Source: Pyrocephalus nanus (taxonomy: Eukaryota; Chordata; Aves; Passeriformes; Tyrannidae). From it: a DNA stretch of 64,000 nt. Under the pieces are notes generated by a model. That model searched no databases. It was not told the origin of the DNA and saw only the letters and a program-made list of their open reading frames with translations. The first letter of the stretch is position 1, and the number at the start of each line of letters is the position of its first letter. The translations under genes were made by a program, and so were the position numbers. This document shows positions 50,175 through 61,214 of the stretch, piece by piece. The stretch lies in NCBI GenBank assembly GCA_038380795.1, contig CM076264.1, positions 1,614,001 through 1,678,000 of the forward strand, read 5' to 3'.

Positions 50175-51240
50175 GTGGCTGTGCACTGAGCTGAATCAGC
50201 GAAACAGAGTGGTCCAAGCCCAGAGCACTGATCACAGCAGGGAAGGGGGAATGGATGAGAGGCTGAAGTGCTGGGAAGGCACTAAAGCTGAGGAAGGGTG
50301 ATGTTCCCTCTTGCTGCTCTTAAATCCGGAGCGTGTGCGGGGTCGGGACGAAGGCGACAGCACCCCTTGCTGAGTTATAATAATCGTTTGCAGAAACTCG
50401 CCACACACTAAGTCATTCTTAAAAATCAAGTATTTTGGGTTTTAAAATGAGTGCATTCCTTATTTCTGGGTAATGAAATTTGAGCACCAGTAAAACCACG
50501 GCCTTTTCGGATTTATTTCCTGTATTTTAACAGTTCTGTGTTTCAACACATCATGTTTATATACTTGTACGATACTTTCAAAAAGCAATTTAAAATGCAC
50601 TGGGAGCAATTAAAAAGAAATAAAGATGGCATTTAACGACTCTAAGGAGATCAGTGCTTGTAAAGAGATTTACACTGGAGGAAATGCTGTTCTGATGGAA
50701 CATGGTTTGGAAAACACTGCTCACTTCTTGCTTTGCCCTTTCCATCCCAAGTTGTTTAAAAGATTATTGCTGGTACCTGGTTCATTTGTTCCTCTTTTAT
50801 TTTTTTTCCCACTGTTTGGGTTTTTTTTTAAAATCCTGGTCAGTGTTTAAGGCCAACAGTGCTGCTGGCTGCTCAGGGCTTTTGATGCTGAGATGCTGAA
50901 GCCAGTTTTGTGCTTGAGGAGGGATTTAAAAAGTAGAGATAAATTTTGACTCAATGTTGGGTTGCTCAGGTTTGATTCCCTGAATGCAAGTGAAGCAGTG
51001 CAGCTTTGGGAATTGTTTTACTGGGGCAGCCCTTGTTGTTTGTAAATATCTTCTGAAACAGAGTTGTGTTTTTGTTCCTTTTCTTTCTGATCTCATCCTC
51101 CAGCCCACGATGCCAAGCAGATCATTAATCCCAGCATGGGGTTTCCAGTCTCCCTTCATTACTACAAGTTGCTCTGAAAACCTGGCAAAGCACTCAGGTT
51201 AGGGCAGCAGATGGGATGGCTGGAGTGGAGATCAGCTATC

Positions 51241-51305
51241 TGGAACAGAATAAATGAGGTTGGAAGGCACCATCAGCAGGTCCAAACCTCTGCTCCAGGC
51301 AGGGC
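51241..51305 (-). mobile_element. CR1-like LINE 3'-end fragment
   Basis: The + strand has AATGAGGTTGGAAGGCACCA, GGTCCAAACCTCTGCTCCAG and GCAGGGCCAGCTT, which matches the complement of a CR1 tail of a different subfamily from the other copies. It is short and diverged. Confidence 0.55.
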
Positions 51306-54107
51306 CAGCTTGGTAATTAAGTTATTAATGTTGGGTTCTAAGTTGTGATATCGCATCCGGAGCACCCTGTCATTAGATGGAAGTGCAGGTGGTGGCACAG
51401 AGCCCCAAGGACACACAGTGGTTATTTCTCCCTCTCATGGATATCTTTGGATGCTTGGGGCAGAGAATTCTTGGATCTCCCAGGGCTCCCTTTAAGCACA
51501 GGCCGTACAAAATTATTCTTGCACCTCCTCCCTCTCTTTTCCTGCGGTTTGTTTCATCATCCCCTCAAGTGCAGGGGGTGAGTTCTGTTGTATCCTCCTC
51601 CTCTGAGGTAGAACATAGGAGGTGACATGACCCTGTAAAAGACACCACTCACCATGTCCTGCCACTTTGGGGCTACACAGGGGGTTGACCATAAGGAAGG
51701 TCAGTGCTTATGCAAAAATCCCCCCCAGCCATTCAGGTCAGTCCAAGCCATCCCCAAACCGACCTCCTACTTGTGTTTTCCTCCCAAGTGTCTAATAATT
51801 AACAAGCTGCTTAATGCACGACAAAAGACCAATTAACCCTAAAGCATTTAGTGAACTACATGTAAATTAGTTGTAAAACGTGTCTGTAAACATTAAATGT
51901 TAGGCAATTACATAAACCAGTAATTGCTAAAGTTGCATTTAGGAGCTTAAAAGAAAGAAAGAAAAAAAAATCTGCTTAAGTAGTGCTTCAGAGAACTCTG
52001 CTAATGGTTTTGTTTTTAACTGCAGCCACCCCGGTCTGGGTAAGTCCCAGCAGGCTGGGGCAGCTCAGATCCCATGTGGTTTTAGTCGTGGAAGCAAAAT
52101 AAAGGCATGGTAACCTTGTACATCTCTGGAAACTGCAATGAAAACCTCCAGAACCTGGAGTCTAGAAAGAAATGGCAGAAAGGTGGTAGGTGGTGTCCTG
52201 TTGGGTACCAGTTCCTGGTGATTTGGTGGATTGGGTATTGTTTTCTTTGGTTTCAGGCTGAACAAAACATCCCAGATCTGGCAAAAGCCTCAGGACCAGG
52301 CAGGGCCTGGTGAGGTGTGAGCACAAGGGACTTGGCCACTCATTGCTGTTATGAATTCACTCCGTCTTCTCTTCCTCATTCTGCAGGCACCTGCCTCCCA
52401 CGTTAGCCTTTGGAAAAGGCTAAGTGCCTTTCCACCCACCTGTGTGCTGGAGTTTCGCACGAAGCAGCTGCTTTGCTTTTCTGCACCATTTTTAATCCCC
52501 CTAATTGGCCGTCTCACGCTGAGGTGGTCCGGGTCGCCCACTGCTCCTCAGGCTCCCGCTGCTAATGGTCTTAAATAATTCACTTTCCTTGTACTTATCC
52601 TCCAGGTTTTAGTGGAATCTTTCAGTTTGGTGTTTTTGCTTTGACCTCCGCTTGTATCGGGCCCAGATGTTCCTAAATGGTGCAGTGAAGTGTGGCTTTG
52701 CCTCCTTATTCTGTGTATTTGTGCTTCCCTACCGCTTTAGAGCCTCTTTGTTGTTTTGGTAAAAGTATCTCTCTGTGTGGCTCATGTTGCATTCCATAAG
52801 GAGTCTCCAAATGTGTCTCTAGATACCGGATTTCTCATTTTTCAGTGAAAAAACAAGTTGAGTTTGTTTGAACTCCTTTTCTTCCTCCCTCAGTTTTGGC
52901 AATAGCCTTTCCTGGAGTATCTTAATTACAGTGCAGTCACTCACTGAAAGCCAGCCTGTGCTTAGTTTTCCGGGATAAATCCACTGGATAATGGCCTTTT
53001 ATTTTTCTTGCACACAATTTTACTAGTATAGATCCTGCTTGTGTTCCTTTCCTAGAAGTGGAAATATTTTATACTTAGGTTTGGTTGATTGAATTACAGA
53101 AATTTGCTTGAAACAGTAAAACCACCTTCCAGCGTAGGTGAGACCCCAGCAAATCCACTGTTTCTTTCCTACCATAATCACGTTCCAGGGAGTTTTAGTG
53201 CTCGTGTAGGGAGGTGGGGGTGAATCTGTGAAGCTCAGAGGAAAAAAGAGGCAGAGGCTTGAACTCCACTTGCCGTTGCAAGGGGAGACCAGTGAAGAGC
53301 AGGAGCTGCCCAAATGTCACCAGGCTTTTGAGAACAAGTTGAATCAGGAGTTTCTGGGAAGCCAGTTGGAAGGAGTGTGCTGCTGGCAGCCTGGAGCCCA
53401 GCCGAGCCTGGAGTTAATGGTGGTTAATTTTTAAAGGCAGGGGCGAAACTGGTTATTGTGCCTGTGTCTCAATAGGGTCTTTCTGCTCCCGAAATGCCAT
53501 TGCAAGAGCCCTTTTCTGAGTTGCCTTGACTCGGGGAGAAAAAGAAAATGCCCTCAGAGAAGTGATTTATCCACCCAAAGCTTTGCTTTGCCACGCTGCT
53601 CACTGATGGGGACAATCCCGTCGGGATGGTCGTAGCATCTCCGGGGATGCCAAGTGAGGGAAGTGCTGAGAACAGGATTTTTATCAGGATGTAAAATATG
53701 GAATAAATGCAGGCAGCCAAAGGGCAGGTCTGGAGAGATGGAGCTACTTGATGGAGCTTGCTTTGCAGCAGCAGGGGAACATGAGGAAAACCAGCATCCA
53801 CACATGAAACCAACTGGTTTTATAACCAGCCTGTCAGGCCAAGTCCTGGTCCTCTCCCAGTCAATGGAAGCATTGTCTGGATTCTCAGGCTGGCTTTGCA
53901 GCTTTTTAGATAAGTGGCTGTTAAACATTCCGAGCCAAAAGGGCAGTTTGTCATTGAATGAAGCTTTTCAGAAGGTGGTGGAAAAATAGAAAAGCTGTTT
54001 TCAAAGCATCTCAGAGGAGGCTGGCACCTTCCTCCTGCTGCTAGTCAAGGCAAGGTGGCTTCCTGAGCTCCAAATGGATTTAGGCTACCGAATTCACACA
54101 TGACAAA

Positions 54108-54300
54108 GTAGGTGGAGACTCCCTTTTTACAAGGAGTCACATGGAAAAGACAAGGGGTAGTGGGTGCAGCTTTCTCCTGGAGAGATTCTGATTAGACACA
54201 AGAGGAAAATTTTTCACAATGAGAACAATCAGCCACTGGGATAATCCCCAGTGATGTTCTGTAAGGGTCCCTTTCAACCCAAACCATTCTGGGATTCTAC
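54108..54300 (+). mobile_element. CR1 LINE 3'-end fragment (diverged, internally deleted)
   Basis: This sense CR1 tail includes GGAGACTCCCTTTTTACAAG, a GACAAGGGGTAGTGGGTGCA block, AGAGGAAAATTTTTCACAAT, a shortened middle and the ending CCTTTCAACCCAAACCATTC plus TGGGATTCTA. The usual GTTGCCCAGAGAAGC block is missing. Confidence 0.85.
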
Positions 54301-57300
54301 AAAATACATATTTACACTGTGGCTTTTCTCTCCTGCATGGAGTTTGAAGTGGGGCAGGTGATCAGGAAGAAATACCAACCTACAGAACCCTCCCCAACAC
54401 ATATGTCTTTTCCTCTTGTGCCCCACTTGGTCCCTGCAGTGATGGTAAGGAATAATAACCCACATTTCTGTCCGCGCCTGGCGTGGCCGAGGTGTTTGGC
54501 AACAGGGGAAAAAAGAGGGGATTGGATGAAGAGAGCTGAAAGCAAAAGGTGTGGGTGCCAGAGAGCCAGAGACATTCAGTTCTCCTTGAAATACTGCCTG
54601 GCAACGGAGGTGGGCTCCACTGCAGCCGGAGACACGGGACGAAGGGCTCGGCACCCACGGAAGCAGAGGGAATAAATAGGGAAAATCCTCTCCCACCTGC
54701 GTGTGGCTTCCTCCCTCCGTGGGTGGGATCTGTCCCGTCAAAGGAGACTTCCAGAAGTGCTGAAGCAGTCCGAGCTGCTGTGGAGATTGATTGAACAGGA
54801 CAAATAGACAGTGATGAAACCCTGCTTGTGAGAAGAGCTTAATAGGCAGAAAATTGGCCATTGCAGCCCGAGGGCTGGTTGGAAAGCGCAGAGAGGGAAG
54901 TTTCTTCTTGTCACTGCGTGGAAGCTTAAACCCAGGAAAAGAGCCCAGAGTTGTTATAGCTGTGTCCTTAAAAATGTCCCTGTACCCTCCCCGTTACCTA
55001 AAAGAGGTAAGTGATCAGTGATAAACTGAGTTATAGTTTGGCAGGACGGCTTGTGGCTGATGCAGGGAAATAACACCACTTATTCAGGGACTGCAGCCCA
55101 TCAAACCAGCTGTAAAATTGTCTTGGGGAGCAGTGTTGTGTTGGAAAAGAAAATGGTGGGGTTTCTTCGCTCACCAGAGGAGCAGGAGTTTTCTCCTGGG
55201 CTGTCTTATGGGGAGCAGTTGCTTTGTGCCCACGTGGTGCGGTTGATGCTGATGGAGGTATGGGAGGAGCTGTGCGTGATCCTGAGTGATCTTAGGATGT
55301 GTAAGATACTAGAACAGGACCCAGCAGGATCCTAGAGAGGTGGACAGCATCACTCTCTGCAGGAGACTCTGAAAACCACACTGCTTTAAAAAGGGAAATG
55401 GGGAAAAGCCAAAGAAGAAGGAAAATGCTGAGAATTAGGGAGGGATTTTTGAACTCTGTTCTGTGTGGCAGCCTCTGTGCTGCTATTTCACTGGAGACGT
55501 GACTGTTGTTCAGGTCCAAGGGAGGTGTGATGCCAGACAGCATTCCCCATCCGTGTGGCAGCGGGAAATGTTGCAGAGCTCCAAAGAAAGCCAGGCTTTC
55601 TCTAGATGCTGCTCTTTCCTTATTAACGTCTTCTTGGCAACTGCTCGGGAATAGCTCCTTAAAAATGTGCTGCCGTAGCAGTTTGACATAACTGGAAGGA
55701 AGATGGCTGATCTCCAGGACTAGTCCAAAAAATCCCTTTGTTATCCATATTTTGTAAAGAATTGCTTGTGATGTATCAGGCTTTGTAACCAGTAGGTTTT
55801 GGCACAGGGCACAGCCTACGGACTAGCTGGTTCATAAAAATAAGGCATCGCTGCCTTTGATACCATTAAAAATGGCACTTGGAGAATCTAGAAAATTTAA
55901 AAGCAAATGATAGTGAAAGAGAAGTTTCCTGTTTTTCTAGCAGTTTGGGAGCCAGTCCCTGCTGTGACATCTGACTGTGGCATCCCCACAGAGAATTGCG
56001 TGGTGCATGTACACCTGATTCCACAGCCTTGGAATCAGGAGCCTGGTAGTGATGTGAGCAGGCAGAGCCTTGCCTTGTTAATATTCAGTCTGGCTTATCA
56101 TGTGTCTGTGGGAGGCTATCTATACCCATTTCCTTGGGAATCTGCGGCTGCCTCTACTCCTGGCAGGTTATGTAGATATTATTGGGTTTGGCTGCAGCTG
56201 GAAAAAACAGGCAGTTTTCAAAGGCAGAGTCTCCCTCGAGTGGAACAGCATTGCAAAAAGTTCATTATTGGACTGGGGATCTAGCACGTGGTGGTCTCTC
56301 CATCATAGCCATGTGGTTGGAATTGGCAGGCTACCTTCTTCTGTAGGCATTGCCTTTCAGGATAATGATCCCCAGCTTTTCATGAGATGATGCTGGCTTT
56401 GTTTAGAAAGTTCCCAGACTGATTGTCCACATATCACACCATGTCCCCATGAGCTCTCTGCTACAGGTGAGTTAATTTGAGACATATTTGGAAGAAGGGT
56501 GCTTTCTCTCTCTCTGTATCTCCAGGGAATGTTTCAGTGAAGTATCTGTAGGCAGAGCTTTGGTAGTGATCCCGGCAGCACCCAAGGCCAAGGGAGCTGG
56601 GAATGCTCAGCAAATTGTTACGTAAACGCTGCCATTCTTCTGGCACTTGAGGGAACATGGTATTAGTAAGCATTTGTCTAATACTGAAGATTTTTGGCAG
56701 ATCAAAGACTTAATATATGCCACATGCTGCAGAGGAGCTTACAGCAGAACATGTACAATCCATGTGCAGTCCAATAGTCCAGCGAAAATGGATTATTCCA
56801 GAGCCAGTCAATGCTGTTCATTATGTCTGGGAAGGGGTAGGACCGAAGGATGGGGGGGATATTTGCTTCAAGATGTGTCAAGCAGCTCGAGTAGAATTCT
56901 CTGCACCCTGTAGTAGTGCAAGAAGTAGCCGGGGTGGGATCCTGGTGGCGCGGGGAGCGTTCCCTCCCGGCTGCCAAGTCCTGCCTGTGGACAAGCCTAA
57001 TCTGCCTCCCAGCCAGCCCGCCCCGGCACGGGGTCAAAAAGTAATCGCTCCTAAGCAAAGCAGCAAAACAAGCAAAAGAGAAATTCTCACGCTTGCTTAG
57101 GGTGATTAGCTGGAGAGCGGATCACCCCGGGGGGGGCTCCGTGGGACCCTGGGAAAGGCCGGTGTGTGGGAATAGCACCGAGGGTCTGTGCTCCAGAAGG
57201 GCTGGGCAGTATTGTGGCTAAAGCAGGAGAGCACCCCTTGCCTTACCTGGTGGCCTTGGCCCAGCATGTCAGATGCCATCCAGCAACTGGCAGAGGTGTC

Positions 57301-58855
57301 CACGAGGGTTGTTTTCAGTGGCTCCTGGTTTTAGGTGTGATTCTGTTCAGGTTTGTGTTTTGAGGAAGCTGGCACAACTGTGGGCCATCAGAGCCTCCCT
57401 GCTTGCCTTTATCTGATGTCTTGTACTGGCATTAATGCAGAGTTAAAACTGGTTTGGGTAATGGATAAATTTTGGAAAGAAAAAATTACTTTAAATGTGG
57501 TAGAAGTGTCTGCACAAGTGTTTCACTGCTCTGGCTGTGGATGGCTCTGAACTGGGCTTAGGCCGAGTGAGGCGGCCCCAGAAAGGAATGGGAGCACAAT
57601 CATGCCCTATTTTAATAAGGCTGCTTGGAAAGCCCGTTTGACAAACAGCCTTCCTCGATAACAGTTCCACAGGCTCTGGGCAGGGATTTGCACCAGGTCT
57701 CTCGGGAATTTCTGTAGCTGCCAATGCACTTGGAAGTAACAGAGAAGTTCGTGCCCAAAGGTCCCTTTGGCCCCGGGTGGAGGAAGCAGTTGACAGAGCT
57801 GCAGTCCCAAGGGTCTTTAGAGGTGTCCCTGGTAACAGCACGCTGAAAAAGCAGGAGGAAAACCGTGTTGGTTGAGTGGAGAAGAGGCTGTTTAAATTGT
57901 ACATCAGCACAGACTGGTACCCCCAGTTCCCTCATTCCAAGGCAGCATCGTACACCTAGAGAGCCAGGCTGAAACCACCTTCCATCCACCACCATCCAGG
58001 CCCTTGGCACTGAAGCAGGAGGTGACTTTAGGATACAGGCCGATGCCACAAAGCCTCCAGCACTTCTGTGTGTGGCTCTGCCATTGCCTTGGACAGCGAG
58101 GGAGGGCTCCCACCAGAGCCATTTTTGGAGCAGGCCTGGGAAGTTCAGCCGTGCCTGACTGAGGTTGTCGTGCTAGAATGTGTCTCTCCCTATTTCCAAG
58201 CTCCCTGAGATTCCTCTCTGTTGATGGAGATTGATTTTTGCCTTTGGGAACCCGAGGGTATACATTGTGCTCAGAATTGGCCTGAGCTGAACTAGGAGAA
58301 ACTGCTGATGTGTTTGTTCCCTTCTGTAAGTGATGGATTTTATAAGCTGCCTCACGGACCACGTGTGGCTGAACGGAACAGGAAAGGGAAGAGAGGGAAG
58401 TGAGGGACATCACCCATGGATGGCATTACCCACGTGGTGTTGGAGCATTTTACCCTCTACAATTCACATCTAAATTCCTCTCCCATTTAGGGGAAAAATA
58501 TAATCCCAGCTATCTACATCTCTGGATTAGCCTTTTCTGTGCTACATTTGTCTGCTGACCATCAGGTTGTTTTTTTGAATGAGACAGCAAGGAAAACCGT
58601 ATAAACCAGCTTAAACAGCAGCAGCTGCTCCTGGCGTCAGCAGTGCTGGTTCCAGCAGCTCCCAAACTGGACTTATGAGGTGGAAGCGAAGGTGATGGCC
58701 AAGGCTGGGGCAGGCTGGCTCGAAAGGTCAGGCAGTGGAGGGCTCCAGGGGTCACCCCCTGGGTTAATGACTCTCCAGTCCCTAAGCCCACGCTGAGCAC
58801 AAGGTGTTCGCCCGGAGATTAAGATGAAAATATGTTCTCCTTGCTAAAGAGAGCG

Positions 58856-58884
58856 CATAAACAACCCATAAACGGCCCATTAAC
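58856..58884 (+). promoter_or_regulatory. Candidate regulatory cluster: 11-bp-phased CATAAAC/CATTAAC triplet
   Basis: CATAAAC at 58856, CATAAAC at 58867 and CATTAAC at 58878 are spaced exactly 11 bp apart, about one helical turn. The motif fits forkhead (RYAAACA-like) or CDX/posterior HOX (CATAAA) sites. It lies about 2.1 kb upstream of the NBCe1-A start codon in a block with unusually little repeat sequence. Function is inferred from spacing and motif only. Confidence 0.4.
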
Positions 58885-59387
58885 CCACAAAATCGCAATA
58901 AAGAACATGTGGTCAAGCGAGCCATCAGGGACCTGTGACCCAGCAAACCCCTTAATGGGACTGTGAACCTTATCATCGGTGCTAAACATGGATAATGGGA
59001 AATTACAGCAAGGAAAGAAAGAAGGGGTGTTGGGTGATGGGCACCCAGGTTCAGTGAGTAAAATGTTGTGGAATGGACACCTTATGGGATGGAATATCAG
59101 GATAACACTTCCATGTAATAGCACCACTTCAGAGTGACTCAAAAGAGAGAGTTTTCCCATCGGCTCCAGCAAGTTCCTTCAGCAGGTCAAGGAGCTGTGC
59201 TTCCCCTTCTCTTACAGCCTCTTCCATGTACCAGCCACTTCTGTGCTCCACGCTGCTTTTCGAAGCAATAGGATAGACATTGACTTGTTATCTATTTGTG
59301 ATGTTTGAATTCTGTTGGAATATAAAAGTATATTGGGGGTCACTAGTGCAGTTTGAGCTGGAGGATGATGGAACACACATGGTACAG

Positions 59388-59672
59388 GTACTCTGCCATC
59401 TCATGCCACCTCCCTGCCTTGAGCAGGGACACCTTCCACTATCCCAGGTTGCTCCAAGCCCCGTCCAGCCTGGCCTTGGACACTTCAAGGAATGTGGCAG
59501 CCACAACTTCTCTAGGCAACCTGTGCCAAGGACTCCCCACCCTCACAGGGAAGAATTTCTTCCCACTATCCCATCTAACCCTGCCCTCTGGCAGTGGGAA
59601 GCCATTTTTCCCTTGTCCTGTCACTCCAGGCCCTTGTCAGAAGTCCCTCTCCAGCCCTTCTGGAGCCTGCAG
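59388..59672 (-). mobile_element. CR1 LINE 3'-end fragment upstream of the NBCe1-A promoter
   Basis: Complement of about 285 bp of CR1 tail: GAGCAGGGACACCTTCCACT, AAGCCCCGTCCAGCCTGGCC, GGCAACCTGTGCCAAGGACT, AAGAATTTCTTCCCACTATC, and on to TGTCCTGTCACTCCAGGCCC and AAGTCCCTCTCCAGCCCTTC. It is the most 5'-extended antisense copy in the window and lies 1 kb upstream of the putative A promoter. Confidence 0.93.
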
Positions 59673-60678
59673 GAAGATGAATGCCTCGTGATGGGAAGGC
59701 TGCTGTAGCAGTGGGGCAAAGTACTTGGGTGCCCAGGAAATTCCAAGGGTATTTATGATCACAAATATACTTTCAATCAAAAAAAAAAAAAACACTGTAT
59801 TATCTGTGTTGCCCTAACTGATGAAGAAATGCATTTGCATCAACCTTTGCTGAATAATTTAGGAAGAAAGCTATGAAAGTTTATTTAAGAAAAAAAGTCA
59901 AAGGAAAAAAGGGCCTGTGTGTTACTGGTTCCTTTTTTCCCATCGCAAATTGAGATTCTGTTTACCGTGGAAAAATCAATGTGGCTGGACACCTGGTGTA
60001 ATTAATTATTTTGCAAGAGACAGCCAGCTGATCTTTTGAAAAGAAAGGAGTTTTTAAGCAGGACTGTTCAAAGTTCATAGTCTGCTGTGTATCTCTAATG
60101 CTGATAAACATCCAGCAGAAAGGATGCCTGTCTTAAAATTTCCCATGGCCACACCTTTGTTTTAAGGTGATACCCTCAGAAAAAGGCTGTAGGCCCCAAG
60201 GAGCCCTCCAGCAAGGTGACTCCGTGGCGTGGGCTCCTTTTGCCTTTGGGAGATGCCCTTAGGCCTCGGGATGTGGACAGAGATGCTCGTGGGTCTGAAT
60301 TTTGAATCACACATGGTTCTTACACAGGAAGGGGTTTCTGCTCCTTTTTCTTGAGCTCCTAATGCAAATGGACTTTGCTTGTGCTGTATGTTAAACTTTT
60401 CCCTAAGCGGGCAGTCTTTTCCAACTGGGACCAGTTGTTTCTTTAAAGTGCACTGGTGCCTGACTAAATGGCAGTGGGTCGCATTCTTCATGTATAGATG
60501 AGACAACCCTCCTGTTAAATATTCCTGTGTTTTCCAGCGGTGGGCTGGGGAAGTTCCTGCCTGCCTTGCAGGCCAATGGCAACCCCAACCTGAGTGCCAG
60601 GGAGGGAGGGGAGAGCCAGCAATGGGATGCTGTGCCAGCACGCCTCGAGTTGGTTTGGCCGGAACTGGTTTTAGGTCA

Positions 60679-60686
60679 TATAAAAA
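60679..60686 (+). promoter_or_regulatory. Putative TATA box of the NBCe1-A promoter
   Basis: TATAAAAA lies within GGTCATATAAAAAAGGGGG, 276 bp upstream of the NBCe1-A ATG. Initiation about 30 bp downstream (near 60709) would give a leader of about 245 nt with no upstream ATG. In mammals NBCe1-A is made from an alternative promoter within intron 3, which this position matches. The start site itself is an estimate. Confidence 0.5.
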
Positions 60687-60708
60687 AGGGGGTGAAGGAT
60701 CCGGGCTG

Positions 60709-60954
60709 CTCAGAGAGCGGCAGGTCCTCGGGCAGCGCCGTGGAGCACATTGGTTTTGAGCTCCATAGCGCTTTTTTTTTTTACAAGGGCTGCAAATTGC
60801 TGTAACATAGTTAAGGTCTGTAGGAAGGGACAAGTTTTCCTGAACTTTACTCCCGGCTTGAACTTGTCAGAAGTTCAGTGAGAGGCAAGGAAGGGGAGAG
60901 AGAGAGAGAGATAGAGGCACCCTCGCTCTCGCCCCTGCGTCCGCAGCGACGAGG
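60709..60954 (+). other. NBCe1-A 5' UTR (start approximate)
   Basis: The segment between the putative TATA box and the A-form ATG has no ATG on the + strand. An in-frame TGA at 60859-60861 shows that the start at 60955 cannot be extended by an upstream AUG. It contains a T-run near 60771-60781 and a (GA)n tract at about 60895-60910. The start codon has A at -3. Confidence 0.55.
60895..60910 (+). repeat. (GA)n dinucleotide tract in the NBCe1-A leader
   Basis: About eight GA units lie 45 nt upstream of the NBCe1-A start codon. The tract may vary in length. Confidence 0.85.
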
Positions 60955-61214
60955 ATGTCAGATGGCAAAGGCAGCCTGGACAAACAGCTGAACGGCCTTG
61001 GGGAGCAGGGGAAGGAGAGGAGCCGCCTGTCCCTGGTCATCTCCCAGGCCCTTAACCGCAGTATTTTCACCTCTGCAGTCTCCCCCGCTGCCGAACGCAT
61101 CCGCTTCATCCTCGGAGAGGAAGATGACAGCCCGGCGCCCCCGCAGCTCTTCACCGAGCTGGATGAACTCCTGGCCGTCGACGGACAGGAGATGGAATGG
61201 AAGGAGACTGCAAG
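60955..61214 (+). CDS. SLC4A4: SLC4A4 exon 4, NBCe1-A form: start codon, A-specific residues 1-42 and common residues
   Basis: This is the first coding exon of NBCe1-A, in mammals the basolateral kidney-type electrogenic Na+/HCO3- cotransporter. It encodes 42 private residues (start [11 protein letters not shown], end [11 protein letters not shown]), then the common [36 protein letters not shown] and EMEWKETA, the start of the cytoplasmic band-3-like domain. The mammalian A-form has 41 private residues and shares mainly an LGE.G..RS core and the N.SIFTSAV end. The donor is GCAAG|GTGGGT at 61214/61215, splitting an Arg codon. The ATG is the first in frame after TGA at 60859 and has A at -3. 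Translation through the donor soon meets a stop (61237-61239), as expected for intron. The following exon is not in the window. Confidence 0.95.
61051..61078 (+). promoter_or_regulatory. NBCe1-B branch point, pyrimidine tract and acceptor inside NBCe1-A codons
   Basis: CTTAAC at 61051-61056 fits the branch-point consensus, with the adenine at 61055, 24 nt before the first exonic base. It is followed by TATTTTCACCTCTGCAG. In the A transcript the same bases are codons 33-42 ([10 protein letters not shown]). The acceptor assignment is firm from the protein join; the branch point is predicted. Confidence 0.75.
61079..61214 (+). CDS. SLC4A4: SLC4A4 exon 4, part shared with NBCe1-B (from Ile85)
   Basis: The NBCe1-B transcript enters the exon at the internal acceptor TTTTCACCTCTGCAG|TC. 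Joined to the last A of exon 3 it reads [13 protein letters not shown], the known NBCe1-B sequence, so the B form has 84 whole codons plus a split Ile85. The same bases in the A form read [11 protein letters not shown]. The 136-nt segment encodes the acidic [20 protein letters not shown] stretch that starts the cytoplasmic domain common to all NBCe1 variants. It appears identical to the mammalian sequence as I know it, against a more variable private A region. Confidence 0.95.

Larger units (their letters stand above)
31879..61078 (+). other. SLC4A4 intron 3 (contains the NBCe1-A promoter and A-only codons)
   Basis: For the NBCe1-B transcript this 29.2-kb segment is an intron running from GTAAGTC to the internal acceptor CACCTCTGCAG. 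For NBCe1-A its last part is promoter, leader and coding exon. It holds CR1 pieces at 34886-35004, 35884-36066, 45892-45941, 51241-51305, 54108-54300 and 59388-59672, the hairpin at 41537-41615, the tandem repeat at 50121-50174 and several AT-rich TAAT-containing blocks (near 46900-47000, 49550-49690, 51783-51945, 58790-58990). No other gene was recognised. Confidence 0.75.

Noticed and set aside
54274..54861. Minus-strand open frame of 195 codons in intron 3
   Set aside because: No family resemblance; it begins within a CR1 tail and overlaps other open frames on both strands.
60162..60833. Minus-strand open frame of 223 codons over the NBCe1-A promoter
   Set aside because: There is no recognisable domain, splice structure or codon bias, and it is antisense to promoter and leader sequence. 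It is best explained by chance.
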